From Streptomyces spinoverrucosus (GTDB lineage Bacteria; Actinomycetota; Actinomycetes; Streptomycetales; Streptomycetaceae): a stretch of DNA of 64,000 bases. The notes under the pieces are model-generated. The model worked only from the letters and a program-made list of their open reading frames with translations. It made no database searches and was not told where the DNA came from. Location of the stretch: contig NZ_JADPZX010000001.1 in NCBI RefSeq assembly GCF_015712165.1, positions 1,116,001-1,180,000 of the forward strand. The letters run 5' to 3'. Shown in pieces: positions 16,608 through 25,613 of the stretch. Numbering within the stretch: position 1 is the stretch's first letter; each line of letters starts with the position of its first letter. The position numbers and the translations under genes were made by a program.

Positions 16608-18635
16608 ATGACTGAGCGTCAGAAGGACCGGCCGTGGCTGATGCGCACGTACGCCGGTCACTCCACGGCCGAGGCGTCCAACGAGTTGTACCGGCGCAAC
16701 CTCGCCAAGGGGCAGACGGGTCTGTCGGTGGCGTTCGACCTGCCGACGCAGACCGGCTACGACTCCGACCACATCCTCGCCCGCGGCGAGGTCGGCCGGG
16801 TCGGCGTGCCGATCGGGCACCTCGGTGACATGCGCCGGCTGTTCCAGGACATACCCCTGGAGCAGATGAACACCTCGATGACCATCAACGCCACGGCCAT
16901 GTGGCTGCTGGCGCTCTACCAGGTCGTCGCGGAGGAGCAGGGCGCGGACATCACCCAGCTCCAGGGCACGACCCAGAACGACATCGTCAAGGAGTACCTG
17001 TCGCGGGGGACGCACGTGTTCCCGCCGGGGCCCTCACTCCGGCTGACCACGGACATGATCGCGTACACGGTCTCCCACATCCCGAAGTGGAACCCGATCA
17101 ACATCTGCAGCTACCACCTGCAGGAGGCGGGCGCCACGCCGGTGCAGGAGATCGCGTACGCGATGTCCACCGCGATCGCGGTTCTCGATGCCGTACGCGA
17201 CTCGGGGCAGGTCCCCCAGGAGAAGTTCGGGGACGTCGTGGCCCGTATCTCCTTCTTCGTGAACGCGGGTGTCCGCTTCATCGAGGAGATGTGCAAGATG
17301 CGGGCGTTCGGGCGGATCTGGGACCAGGTCACGCGCGAGCGGTACGGCATCGAGAACCCCAAACAGCGCCGCTTCCGCTACGGCGTCCAGGTCAACTCCC
17401 TCGGTCTGACCGAGGCGCAGCCGGAGAACAACGTCCAGCGGATCGTCCTGGAGATGCTGGCCGTGACCCTCTCCAAGGACGCACGCGCGCGTGCCGTCCA
17501 GTTGCCCGCCTGGAACGAGGCCCTGGGCCTGCCTCGCCCCTGGGACCAGCAGTGGTCGCTGCGTATCCAGCAGGTGCTCGCCCATGAGAGCGATCTGCTG
17601 GAGTACGAGGACATCTTCGACGGCTCGCACGTCATCGAGGCGAAGGTGAGCAAGCTGGTCGAGGAGTCGCTCGCGGAGATCGAGCGGATCGAGGAGATGG
17701 GCGGCGCGATGGCCGCCGTCGAGTCGGGCTATCTCAAGTCGCAGCTCGTCTCGTCGCACGCCGAGCGCCGGGCCCGGATCGAGTCCGGGCGGGAGAAGAT
17801 CGTCGGCGTCAACATCTTCGAGACGACCGAGCCGAACCCGCTGACCGCCGACCTGGACACCGCGATCCAGACGGTCGACCCGGCCGTCGAGGCACGGGTG
17901 ATCGCGGGACTGCAGAACTGGCGCGACACCCGCTACCAGCCGCCCTTCAACCACCCCCGCCCCTGCAAGGCGCTGGAGCGGCTGAAGGAGGCCGCCAAGG
18001 GCACCGGCAACCTCATGGAGGCCACCCTGGAGTGCGCCCGCGCCGGGGTGACGACCGGCGAGTGGGCCGGGGCCCTGCGCGAGGTGTTCGGCGAGTTCCG
18101 CGCCCCGACGGGCGTGTCGTCGGCGCCGGTGGCCATTCCCGCCGAGGAGGGCAGCGCCCTGTCGCAGGTGCGCCGAAAGGTGGACCTGACGGCCCAGGAC
18201 CTCGGCGTCGGCAAGCTGCGCTTCCTGGTCGGCAAGCCCGGCCTGGACGGACACTCCAACGGCGCCGAGCAGATCGCCGTCCGCGCGCGAGACGCCGGCT
18301 TCGAGGTGGTCTACCAGGGCATCCGGCTGACGCCGGAACAGATCGTGGACGCCGCCCTCGCCGAGGACGTGCACGCGGTCGGCCTGTCGATCCTGTCCGG
18401 CTCGCACGCGCAGCTGGTGCCGGACGTGCTGGAGCGGCTCCATGTGGCCGGCGCCACAGATATACCCGTGATCGCCGGTGGCATCATCCCGAATGGTGAC
18501 GCCGAGCAGCTCAGGGCCGCCGGTGTGGCCGCCGTCTTCACCCCGAAGGACTTCGACATCACCGGGATCATCGGCCGCATCGTCGACGAGATCCGGAAAG
18601 CGAACAAGCTCGACCCCCTGGAGGTCCCCGCATGA
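16608..18635 (+). CDS. ecm: ethylmalonyl-CoA mutase (MeaA type)
   Basis: The 675-residue protein has an N-terminal methylmalonyl-CoA mutase-like barrel (SVAFDLPTQTGYDSDH, GTTQNDIVKEYLSRGTHVFP) and a C-terminal coenzyme B12 domain from about residue 530 with the cobalt-ligand motif DGHSNGAEQIA, followed by GLSILSGSH and VIAGGIIP. It isomerises ethylmalonyl-CoA to methylsuccinyl-CoA. It was formerly called MeaA; the neighbours ccr, mcl, mch and mcd support the ethylmalonyl rather than the methylmalonyl substrate. It starts 10 nt after ccr and overlaps mcl by 4 nt (ATGA). Confidence 0.95.
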   Translation: MTERQKDRPWLMRTYAGHSTAEASNELYRRNLAKGQTGLSVAFDLPTQTGYDSDHILARGEVGRVGVPIGHLGDMRRLFQDIPLEQMNTSMTINATAMWLLALYQVVAEEQGADITQLQGTTQNDIVKEYLSRGTHVFPPGPSLRLTTDMIAYTVSHIPKWNPINICSYHLQEAGATPVQEIAYAMSTAIAVLDAVRDSGQVPQEKFGDVVARISFFVNAGVRFIEEMCKMRAFGRIWDQVTRERYGIENPKQRRFRYGVQVNSLGLTEAQPENNVQRIVLEMLAVTLSKDARARAVQLPAWNEALGLPRPWDQQWSLRIQQVLAHESDLLEYEDIFDGSHVIEAKVSKLVEESLAEIERIEEMGGAMAAVESGYLKSQLVSSHAERRARIESGREKIVGVNIFETTEPNPLTADLDTAIQTVDPAVEARVIAGLQNWRDTRYQPPFNHPRPCKALERLKEAAKGTGNLMEATLECARAGVTTGEWAGALREVFGEFRAPTGVSSAPVAIPAEEGSALSQVRRKVDLTAQDLGVGKLRFLVGKPGLDGHSNGAEQIAVRARDAGFEVVYQGIRLTPEQIVDAALAEDVHAVGLSILSGSHAQLVPDVLERLHVAGATDIPVIAGGIIPNGDAEQLRAAGVAAVFTPKDFDITGIIGRIVDEIRKANKLDPLEVPA

Positions 18636-19594
18636 CGACCGTCAACCGCCTTCGCCCCCGGCGTTCCTGCCTGGCGGTACCGGGCTCGAACCCCCGCTTC
18701 CTGGAGAAGGCGCAGGGCCTCCCGGCGGACCAGGTCTTCCTCGACCTGGAGGACGCGTGCGCCCCGCTCGCCAAGCCCGAGGCGCGGCACACCATCGTCA
18801 AGTTCCTCAACGAGGGCGACTGGACGGGCAAGACGCGAGTCGTGCGCGTCAACGACTGGACGACGCAGTGGACGTACCGCGATGTCGTGACGGTGGTCGA
18901 GGGCGCGGGCCCGAACCTGGACTGCATCATGCTGCCGAAGGTGCAGGACGCCCGGCAGATCGTCGCGCTGGACCTGCTGCTGACGCAGATCGAGAAGACG
19001 ATGGGCTTCGAGGTCGGCCGGATCGGCATCGAGGCGCAGATCGAGAACGCGCAGGGCCTGAACAACGTCAACGAGATCGCGCAGGCCTCGCCGCGCATCG
19101 AGACGATCATCTTCGGCCCGGCCGACTTCATGGCGTCGATCAACATGAAGTCGCTGGTCGTGGGCGAGCAGCCGCCCGGCTACCCGGCGGACGCCTACCA
19201 CTACATCCTGATGAAGATCCTTATGGCCGCCCGCGCCAACAACCTCCAGGCGATCGACGGCCCCTACCTCCAGATCCGCAACATCGACGGCTACCGCGAG
19301 GTCGCCCAGCGCGCCGCCGCGCTCGGCTTCGACGGCAAGTGGGTGCTGCACCCGGGCCAGGTCGAGGCCTCCAACGAGATCTTCTCGCCGTCGCAGGAGG
19401 ACTACGACCACGCCGAGCTGATCCTGGACGCGTACGACTACTACACGTCCGAGGCGGGCGGCAAGAAGGGCTCCGCGATGCTCGGCGACGAGATGATCGA
19501 CGAGGCCAGCCGCAAGATGGCGCTGGTCATCTCCGGCAAGGGCCGCGCGGCCGGCATGCAGCGCACGTCGAAGTTCGAGATCCCCGACAACTAA
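18632..19594 (+). CDS. mcl: L-malyl-CoA / beta-methylmalyl-CoA lyase (HpcH/HpaI-CitE family)
   Basis: The 320-residue aldolase has the CitE-type opening RRSCLAVPGSNPRFLEKA and VFLDLEDACAP, with the Mg-binding acidic residues in IEAQIENAQG and the GPADFMAS strand. It should cleave beta-methylmalyl-CoA into glyoxylate and propionyl-CoA, the C-C cleaving step of the ethylmalonyl-CoA pathway. The ATGA overlap with ecm implies translational coupling. A generic citrate lyase beta subunit is the alternative label, but operon context makes the malyl-CoA role far more likely. Confidence 0.92.
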   Translation: MTTVNRLRPRRSCLAVPGSNPRFLEKAQGLPADQVFLDLEDACAPLAKPEARHTIVKFLNEGDWTGKTRVVRVNDWTTQWTYRDVVTVVEGAGPNLDCIMLPKVQDARQIVALDLLLTQIEKTMGFEVGRIGIEAQIENAQGLNNVNEIAQASPRIETIIFGPADFMASINMKSLVVGEQPPGYPADAYHYILMKILMAARANNLQAIDGPYLQIRNIDGYREVAQRAAALGFDGKWVLHPGQVEASNEIFSPSQEDYDHAELILDAYDYYTSEAGGKKGSAMLGDEMIDEASRKMALVISGKGRAAGMQRTSKFEIPDN

Positions 19595-19609
19595 GGAGCC
19601 CTGAGCGCG

Positions 19610-20122
19610 ATGCAGTTCGGACGCACCTACGAGGAGTTCGAGGTCGGGGCGACGTACAAGCACTGGCCCGGCAAGACGGTCACGGAGTACGACGACCACC
19701 TGTTCTGTCTCCTCACCATGAACCACCACCCGCTCCACATGGACACCAACTACGCCGAGAAGACGACGGACTTCGGCAAGAACGTGGTGGTCGGGAACTA
19801 CATCTACTCCCTGCTGCTCGGCATGTCCGTCCCGGACATCTCCGGCAAGGCGATCGCCAACCTGGAGATCGAGTCGCTCAAGCACGTGGCGCCGACCTTC
19901 CACGGCGACACGATCTACGGCGAGACGACCGTGCTGGACAAGTGGCCGTCGAAGTCGAAGAACGACCGCGGCATCGTCTACGTCGAGACCAAGGGCTACA
20001 AGCAGGACGGCACGCTGGTCTGCGTGTTCCGCCGCAAGGTGATGGTCCCCACCGAGACGTACATCAAGGAGCGCGGCGGCGAGCAGCCGGGCCGCCCCGA
20101 GCTGAAGGAACAGGGGAAGTAG
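19610..20122 (+). CDS. mch: mesaconyl-CoA hydratase (MaoC-like hotdog)
   Basis: The 170-residue protein is a single MaoC-type hotdog domain (FGRTYEEFEVG, VVGNYIYSLLLGMSV, LKHVAPTFHGDTIYGETTVL). Mesaconyl-CoA hydratase converts mesaconyl-C1-CoA to beta-methylmalyl-CoA. Many proteobacterial Mch proteins are about twice this length with two hotdog units; here one unit is present, so it probably functions as a dimer or higher oligomer. It sits 15 nt after mcl and 2 nt before mcd. Confidence 0.87.
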   Translation: MQFGRTYEEFEVGATYKHWPGKTVTEYDDHLFCLLTMNHHPLHMDTNYAEKTTDFGKNVVVGNYIYSLLLGMSVPDISGKAIANLEIESLKHVAPTFHGDTIYGETTVLDKWPSKSKNDRGIVYVETKGYKQDGTLVCVFRRKVMVPTETYIKERGGEQPGRPELKEQGK

Positions 20123-20124
20123 CG

Positions 20125-21330
20125 ATGGCGCGACTCGCCCAGACCGCCGGTCTGACCGACATCCAGCAGGAGATCCTGTCCACCGTCCGCGACTTCGTGG
20201 ACAAGGAGATCATCCCGGTCGCCACCGAGCTGGAGCACCGCGACGAGTACCCGCAGGCGATCGTCGACGGCCTCAAGGAGTTGGGCCTGTTCGGCCTGAT
20301 GATCCCCGAGGAGTACGGGGGTCTGGGCGAGTCGCTGCTGACGTACGCCCTCTGCGTCGAGGAGATCGCCCGCGGCTGGATGTCGGTGTCCGGCATCATC
20401 AACACGCACTTCATCGTGGCGTACATGCTCAAGCAGCACGGCACGCAGGAGCAGAAGGACTACTTCCTGCCGAAGATGGCGGCCGGTGAGATCCGCGGTG
20501 CCTTCTCGATGTCGGAGCCGGGGCTGGGCTCCGATGTGTCGGCCATCACGTCGAAGGCGGTCCGGGACGGGGATGAATTCATCCTGAACGGTCAGAAGAT
20601 GTGGCTGACCAACGGGGGCACGTCGTCCCTCGTCGCCGTTCTGGTGCGAAGTGACGAAGGTCACCCCGAGGGCACCGCGCCTCACAAGTCGATGACCACC
20701 TTCCTGGTCGAGAAGGAGCCCGGCTTCGGTGAGGTCCGTCCCGGTCTGACCATTCCGGGCAAGATCGACAAGATGGGCTACAAGGGTGTCGACACCACCG
20801 AGCTGATCATGGACGGTCTGCGGATTCCCGCCGACCGCGTGCTCGGCGGGGTCACCGGACGCGGTTTTTACCAGATGATGGACGGCGTGGAGGTCGGCCG
20901 CGTCAATGTGGCGGCGCGTGGCTGCGGCGTCGCTCAGCGCGCGTTCGAGCTCGGTGTCCAGTACGCCCAGCAGCGTCACACTTTCGGCAAGCCGATCGCG
21001 CAGCACCAGGCCATTCAGTTCAAGCTCGCCGAGATGGCTACCAAGGTGGAGGCCGCGCATGCCATGATGGTCAACGCTGCACGCAAAAAGGACTCCGGGG
21101 AGCGAAACGACCTGGAAGCCGGCATGGCGAAGTACCTCGCCTCCGAGTACTGCAAGGAGGTCGTGGAGGACGCCTTCCGGATCCACGGCGGCTACGGCTT
21201 CTCCAAGGAGTACGAGATCGAGCGCCTCTACCGCGAGGCCCCGATGCTGCTGATCGGTGAAGGGACAGCCGAGATCCAGAAAATGATCATCGGGCGCAGG
21301 TTGCTCGAAGAGTATCGATTCCAGGGTTAA
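20125..21330 (+). CDS. mcd: methylsuccinyl-CoA dehydrogenase
   Basis: The 401-residue acyl-CoA dehydrogenase contains FAD/substrate segments AFSMSEPGLGSDVSAI and KMWLTNGG, a C-terminal RIHGGYGFSKEYEIERLYRE and the GEGTAEIQ end that binds FAD. It oxidises methylsuccinyl-CoA to mesaconyl-CoA and hands electrons to ETF. Substrate assignment rests on its place as the last gene of the ccr-ecm-mcl-mch-mcd operon; by sequence alone it is a generic ACAD. The ATG follows the mch stop by 2 nt and uses GGGGAAG inside the mch end. Confidence 0.9.
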   Translation: MARLAQTAGLTDIQQEILSTVRDFVDKEIIPVATELEHRDEYPQAIVDGLKELGLFGLMIPEEYGGLGESLLTYALCVEEIARGWMSVSGIINTHFIVAYMLKQHGTQEQKDYFLPKMAAGEIRGAFSMSEPGLGSDVSAITSKAVRDGDEFILNGQKMWLTNGGTSSLVAVLVRSDEGHPEGTAPHKSMTTFLVEKEPGFGEVRPGLTIPGKIDKMGYKGVDTTELIMDGLRIPADRVLGGVTGRGFYQMMDGVEVGRVNVAARGCGVAQRAFELGVQYAQQRHTFGKPIAQHQAIQFKLAEMATKVEAAHAMMVNAARKKDSGERNDLEAGMAKYLASEYCKEVVEDAFRIHGGYGFSKEYEIERLYREAPMLLIGEGTAEIQKMIIGRRLLEEYRFQG

Positions 21331-21339
21331 ATGTCCGGA

Positions 21340-21378
21340 TACGGGGTGTTTTCTTGGAGAAGAAGATCACACCCCGTA
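21340..21378. terminator. inverted repeat after the ethylmalonyl-CoA operon
   Basis: TACGGGGTGT (21340-21349) pairs perfectly with ACACCCCGTA (21369-21378) across a 19-nt loop, starting 9 nt after the mcd stop. It could end the operon or act on the psd leader; there is no U-tract. Confidence 0.5.
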
Positions 21379-21499
21379 GGCACTCTCCGGCCGCCGACTC
21401 GGCTTCCTGGCTTACCCAGTTGTGGCGCTTAGCCGCTACGATCGCGGAAAGCCGCCGTCCCCCGTCAGAGCGCGGCATCATCCGCTACGAAGGTCATCC

Positions 21500-22156
21500 A
21501 TGCCCCACAGCCAAACCTCTGCACCTCGCGACAGCCTGGTCGGCGTACGCCTCGCGCGCGGAGCATCGCCGTGGCTTCTGCCGACCGTCGCCACCGCAGC
21601 CCTCAGCCTGGCTCGCGCCCGCCGCTCCGGCGCCGCGAAGGCCGTCGCCGTCCCCGCCACCGCGCTCGCGGCGGGGATGCTGTGGTTCTTCCGCGACCCC
21701 GAGCGTGAGATCGCCCAGGGCCGGGTCATCTCGCCGGCCGACGGTGTGGTGCAGAGCATCATGCCGTGGAAGGACGGACGCACCCGCGTCGCGATCTTCA
21801 TGAGCCCGCTCAACGTCCACGTCAACCGCGCTCCGCTGGCCGGCACCGTGACGTCGGTCGAGCACGTCCCCGGCGGCTTCGTTCCCGCTTTCAACAAGGA
21901 GAGCGAGAACAACGAGCGGGTCGTGTGGCACTTCGACACCGAGCTCGGTGACATCGAGATGATCCAGATCGCCGGCGCCGTGGCCCGCCGTATCATCCCC
22001 TACATCCCGCAGGGCACCAAGGTCGAGCAGGGCGAGCGGATCGGTCTGATCCGCTTCGGCTCGCGTGTCGACCTGTACCTGCCGGAGGGCGTCGAGGTCG
22101 CGGTGGAGGTCGGCCAGAAGACCGTGGCTGGGGTGACTCGCATTGACCGTGACTGA
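21500..22156 (+). CDS. psd: phosphatidylserine decarboxylase proenzyme
   Basis: The 218-residue protein has PSD family segments WFFRDPEREIAQ, ISPADGVVQSI and MSPLNVHVNRAPLAG (catalytic base region), and the self-cleavage site FGSRVD, where the serine becomes the pyruvoyl group of the alpha chain. It makes phosphatidylethanolamine from phosphatidylserine at the membrane; hydrophobic segments near residues 20-60 would anchor it. GAAGGT lies about 7 nt before the ATG at 21500. Its last codons overlap the start of pssA by 14 nt, tying substrate-forming and substrate-using enzymes. Confidence 0.93.
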   Translation: MPHSQTSAPRDSLVGVRLARGASPWLLPTVATAALSLARARRSGAAKAVAVPATALAAGMLWFFRDPEREIAQGRVISPADGVVQSIMPWKDGRTRVAIFMSPLNVHVNRAPLAGTVTSVEHVPGGFVPAFNKESENNERVVWHFDTELGDIEMIQIAGAVARRIIPYIPQGTKVEQGERIGLIRFGSRVDLYLPEGVEVAVEVGQKTVAGVTRIDRD

Positions 22157-22997
22157 TCCCGGGACGCAGTCGGGCTGGGTCCCGGAGGCGGCGACGGAGG
22201 ACGAAGAGGAGGAGATGCCCCTCTCTCTGCGCCTGTCGATAGCGGACACCCTCACTCTGGGCAACGCCACCTGCGGCTTCATGGCGGTGTACTTCACCAC
22301 CACCGGCATCCTGATCCCGCACCTCACCGGCAGCCAGGAGACCGGCATGGCCCGCCACAGCGCGGCCACGGCGGTCATCCTCATGCTCTGCGCCGCCGTC
22401 TTCGACCTGTTCGACGGCCTGGTCGCGCGCAAGCTGCGCTCCTCCCCCATGGGCGCCGAGCTGGACAACCTCTCGGACCTGATCAGTTTCGGCCTGGCCC
22501 CCGCGTACTTCGTCCTGGTCTACGGCATGGTCGCCGACGACGCACACCAGCGGGTGGCGGCGGTCGGCGCGATCGTCGTGCTGCTGGCGGTGGTGCTGAG
22601 ACTCGCCCGCTTCTCCTGCGTGACGCCGACGAACGGCATGTTCCAGGGCATGCCGAGCCCCTTCGGCGCGCTGACGGTCGTCGCGATCGTGCTGCTGGAG
22701 CTGCCCTTCGCGGCGACGCTGCTGGCGATCCTGGGCACCGCGTGGCTGATGGTGAGCCGCGTCGAGTACCCCAAGCCGCGGGGCCGCCTGGCCGGCGCGA
22801 TGCTCACCTGGATCGTGCTCAGCATGGGTCTGCTGGTGGCGTGGGCCTTCGGTGCCCCGAGCGGCCAGCTGCTGCTGCAGACGGGGTGCGCGCTGCAGCT
22901 GGTCATGGGCGCGGTGATCCCGCTGTTCGCCACGGCCCGCCGGGTGAACAACTTCCGCGACAACCGGCGCGAGGCGCGGGCGGCGCAGTTGCCGTAG
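22143..22997 (+). CDS. pssA: CDP-diacylglycerol-serine O-phosphatidyltransferase
   Basis: The 284-residue membrane protein carries the CDP-alcohol phosphatidyltransferase signature DG-x2-AR-x8-G-x3-D-x3-D, seen as DGLVARKL through AELDNLSD, plus several transmembrane helices. It forms phosphatidylserine, the substrate of the overlapping psd product. I use the rare TTG start at 22143 because GGGGTGA is 6 nt upstream; a GTG two codons later is possible. Several ATG-free codons separate these from MPLSLRL, a third option. A strong hairpin follows. Confidence 0.93.
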   Translation: MTVTDPGTQSGWVPEAATEDEEEEMPLSLRLSIADTLTLGNATCGFMAVYFTTTGILIPHLTGSQETGMARHSAATAVILMLCAAVFDLFDGLVARKLRSSPMGAELDNLSDLISFGLAPAYFVLVYGMVADDAHQRVAAVGAIVVLLAVVLRLARFSCVTPTNGMFQGMPSPFGALTVVAIVLLELPFAATLLAILGTAWLMVSRVEYPKPRGRLAGAMLTWIVLSMGLLVAWAFGAPSGQLLLQTGCALQLVMGAVIPLFATARRVNNFRDNRREARAAQLP

Positions 22998-23011
22998 CGC
23001 TGCGCCGGCTT

Positions 23012-23047
23012 GGGCCCCGGACCTGGTGGGTTCGGGGCCCTTCGCTT
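23012..23047. terminator. terminator between pssA and glycerate kinase
   Basis: GGGCCCCGGACC (23012-23023) pairs with GGTTCGGGGCCC (23029-23040) through 12 base pairs with one G-U, a 5-nt loop and a following TTCGCTTTT. It lies between converging genes and may serve both. Confidence 0.8.
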
Positions 23048-23102
23048 TTGTGTGCACGGCGTTGGTCCCGGCCAACGCCGGACGGGCTGGATGACGCTGA
23101 CG

Positions 23103-24251
23103 TCAGGCCAGGTAGTCCCGGGCGATGCGCTCCGCGACACGCTCCAGGATCGGACCCGCCTCCGCGATGCACTTCGCCACGTCCGGCTCGACCTCCGTCA
23201 AGGGGTACGCCCGCCGGATCCCCGCCCGTCCCAACGCCTCGGGCCTCAGCGCGAGCCGCCCGCACACCGCGACGACCTCCTTGCCCGCCGCCCGCGCCGC
23301 CGCGGCGACACCCGCCGGAGCCTTGCCGTGCAGGGTCTGCTCGTCCAACGAGCCCTCACCGGTGATCACCAGGCCTGCCCGCTCCAGCGCGGGCGCGAAG
23401 CCCAGCACGTCGAGCATGACCTCGATGCCGGGCCGGAAGCGGGCGCCGAGCAGCATGGCGCCGTAGCCGATACCACCCGCCGCACCGGCCCCGGGCGCCC
23501 CGGCGTACTCCCCCGCCCTGGGCCCCACGGCCTCCTCCAGCACCTTCGCGAAGTGCCCCAGCGCCGCGTCCAGTGTCGCCACGTCGTCCGGCGAGGCCCC
23601 CTTCTGCGGCCCGTACACCGCGGGAGCGCCCTTCGGTCCGGTCAGCGGATTGTCGACATCGCTGGCCAGTACCAGCTCGACGGAGGAAAGCCGCGCGTCC
23701 AGCCCCGACAGGTCCGCGGAGGCCAGCTCACCCAGCCCCCCGCCACCCGGCGGCACCGGCTCGCCGTCGGCCGTCAGGAACCGCGCCCCGAGCGCGGACA
23801 GCATTCCGGCGCCGCCGTCGGTGGTCGCACTGCCCCCGACCCCGAAGACGATCGTGCGCGCCCCGGCGTCGAGGGCGGCCCGCAGCAGTTCCCCCGACCC
23901 GTACGTGGACGCCGTCAGCGGCGCGAAGACCCCGGCCGGCAGCCGCTGCAGCCCGCTCGCCTCGGCCATCTCCACGACCGCGGTGTCGCCGCGCAGCGCG
24001 AACGCGGCCGTCACCTCGTGCCCAAGGGGCCCCGCGACCCGCACCTCACGCCGCTCGAACCCGGCCGCGACCGCCGCGTCCACGGTCCCGTCGCCGCCGT
24101 CGGCCACGGGCAGCGCCTCCACGGCGAGGTCCGGCACGACGCGGCGCAGCCCGGCCGTCACCCGCTCGGCGACCTGCACGGCCGTCAGCGACCCCTTGAA
24201 CTTGTCCGCGGCGATGAGCACCCCGCGGGCGCCGTCCACAGCGTCAGCCAC
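23103..24251 (-). CDS. glycerate kinase
   Basis: The 382-residue protein is a GarK/GlxK-type glycerate 2-kinase: it begins with VLIAADKFKGSLTAVQVAER, then ALPVADGGDGTVDA and FGVGGSATTDGGAGMLSALG, and ends with the VCGRLAL and AYPLTEVE segments. It phosphorylates D-glycerate with ATP, feeding glycolysis from glyoxylate. Glyoxylate is also a product of the neighbouring ethylmalonyl-CoA operon, so a metabolic link is plausible but not proven. The start is GTG, with a purine-rich AAGGGGAAGACAAG upstream. Confidence 0.92.
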   Translation of the reverse strand: MADAVDGARGVLIAADKFKGSLTAVQVAERVTAGLRRVVPDLAVEALPVADGGDGTVDAAVAAGFERREVRVAGPLGHEVTAAFALRGDTAVVEMAEASGLQRLPAGVFAPLTASTYGSGELLRAALDAGARTIVFGVGGSATTDGGAGMLSALGARFLTADGEPVPPGGGGLGELASADLSGLDARLSSVELVLASDVDNPLTGPKGAPAVYGPQKGASPDDVATLDAALGHFAKVLEEAVGPRAGEYAGAPGAGAAGGIGYGAMLLGARFRPGIEVMLDVLGFAPALERAGLVITGEGSLDEQTLHGKAPAGVAAAARAAGKEVVAVCGRLALRPEALGRAGIRRAYPLTEVEPDVAKCIAEAGPILERVAERIARDYLA

Positions 24252-24421
24252 CTTGTCTTCCCCTTGCTCTCCGGGCCCCGCGCACGTCAGGGCCAGTCGC
24301 GCCGCTGCGACCTTAACCGCAGGACACCCCCGGCGTCATGCCCCTGCCCGGTCCTCGGAATCTCCTGGCAACCGGCTGAGTACGGACTGTGGCGACGGCC
24401 GGAAGTGGGTAAACCGGAACC
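24252..24421. promoter_or_regulatory. divergent promoter region between glycerate kinase and ADP-ribosylglycohydrolase genes
   Basis: This 170-nt spacer must drive both divergent genes. I could not pick out a convincing -35/-10 pair or palindrome. Confidence 0.35.
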
Positions 24422-25495
24422 ATGACCCCTGTGGGCACTGAGCCAGAGCTCGCCGACCGCGTCCTGGGGGGCTGGCTGGGCCGGATCGCGGGCAACATGC
24501 TGGGCAAACCGGTCGAGCAGGGCGACCTGTGGACGCGGGACCGTATCGACGACTACCTGCGGCAGGCCTCCGCCCTGCCCCTCACCGACTACTTCCCCGA
24601 GCCGCCTCCCGACGGTGCCGCTCTCGAGCTGCGCCCGGAATGGCGCCAGTGCGTCCGCGGCCGGATCCACGGCAGCTGCCGCGACGACGACGTCGACTAC
24701 GCGATCCTCGGCCTGGACCTGCTGGAGACCCACGGCTTCGGCTTCAGCACCGAGCAGGTCGGCGACCTGTGGCTGCTGCGGCTGCCGTATCTGCAGACCT
24801 TCACGGCCGAGCGGGCGGCGTACCGGAACCTCGCCAACGGGCTGAAGCCGCCGCTGACGGCGACGTACGAGAACCCGTACCAGGAGTGGATCGGTGCGCT
24901 GATCCGCGCCGACATCTACGGCTGGACCTCCCCCGGCGCGCCCCGCCGCGCCGCGGCGCTGGCCCGCCGGGACGCGGTGCTCTCGCACACCGGCAACGGC
25001 GTCTACGGCGCGATGTGGGCGGCGGCGCTGGTCTCGGCCGCGTTCACCGCGCCCACCGTGCGGCACGCCCTGGACGAGGCGCTGGCCGTCATCCCGGCGA
25101 GCAGCCGCCTGTCCCGCACGGTCCGCCGTGTCATCTCGCTCCACGAGACCCGGATGACCTGGGAGGACACGCTCACCACGGTGGCCGAGGAGACCGCCGG
25201 GCTGGGCTGGATCCACACGATCCCGAACGCCGCCGTGCTCACCGCAGGGCTGCTGTACGGCGACGGCGACTTCACCCGCACCATCACCCTCACCGTGCGC
25301 GGCGGCCTGGACACCGACTCCAACGGCGCCACGGCGGGCTCGGTGGCCGGCGTGCTGACCGGCGCGGACGCGATCCCGGTCCAGTGGAAGGAGCCGCTTG
25401 AGGACACGGTCCGCAGCGCGGTGTTCGGCTTCGACGGGGTCCGGATCAGCGAACTGGCGGAACGGACCCTGCGGGTGATGCAGACGGAGGCGTAG
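24422..25495 (+). CDS. ADP-ribosylglycohydrolase family protein (DraG/ARH-like)
   Basis: The 357-residue all-helical protein has the family opening RVLGGWLGRIAGNMLGKPVE, the acidic metal cluster SCRDDDVDYAI near residue 82-92 and the C-terminal GGLDTDSNGATAGSVAG, whose aspartates complete the binuclear Mg site. The family removes ADP-ribose from proteins, nucleic acids or small molecules. It opens a co-directional trio with a Nudix hydrolase and a sirtuin, all acting on NAD or ADP-ribose-type chemistry. The ATG has only a weak purine stretch upstream. Confidence 0.88.
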   Translation: MTPVGTEPELADRVLGGWLGRIAGNMLGKPVEQGDLWTRDRIDDYLRQASALPLTDYFPEPPPDGAALELRPEWRQCVRGRIHGSCRDDDVDYAILGLDLLETHGFGFSTEQVGDLWLLRLPYLQTFTAERAAYRNLANGLKPPLTATYENPYQEWIGALIRADIYGWTSPGAPRRAAALARRDAVLSHTGNGVYGAMWAAALVSAAFTAPTVRHALDEALAVIPASSRLSRTVRRVISLHETRMTWEDTLTTVAEETAGLGWIHTIPNAAVLTAGLLYGDGDFTRTITLTVRGGLDTDSNGATAGSVAGVLTGADAIPVQWKEPLEDTVRSAVFGFDGVRISELAERTLRVMQTEA

Positions 25496-25613
25496 GCCCG
25501 GGTGCGGGGCGGTGCGGTAGGCGCAGGGCGGCGCGAGCGGAGGCCCGGTAAGGCTCGTTCGAGGCGTCGTGCGCCGGAGAGGGCGGCCCTGTGCGCTGGT
25601 TACCCTGTCCAGG

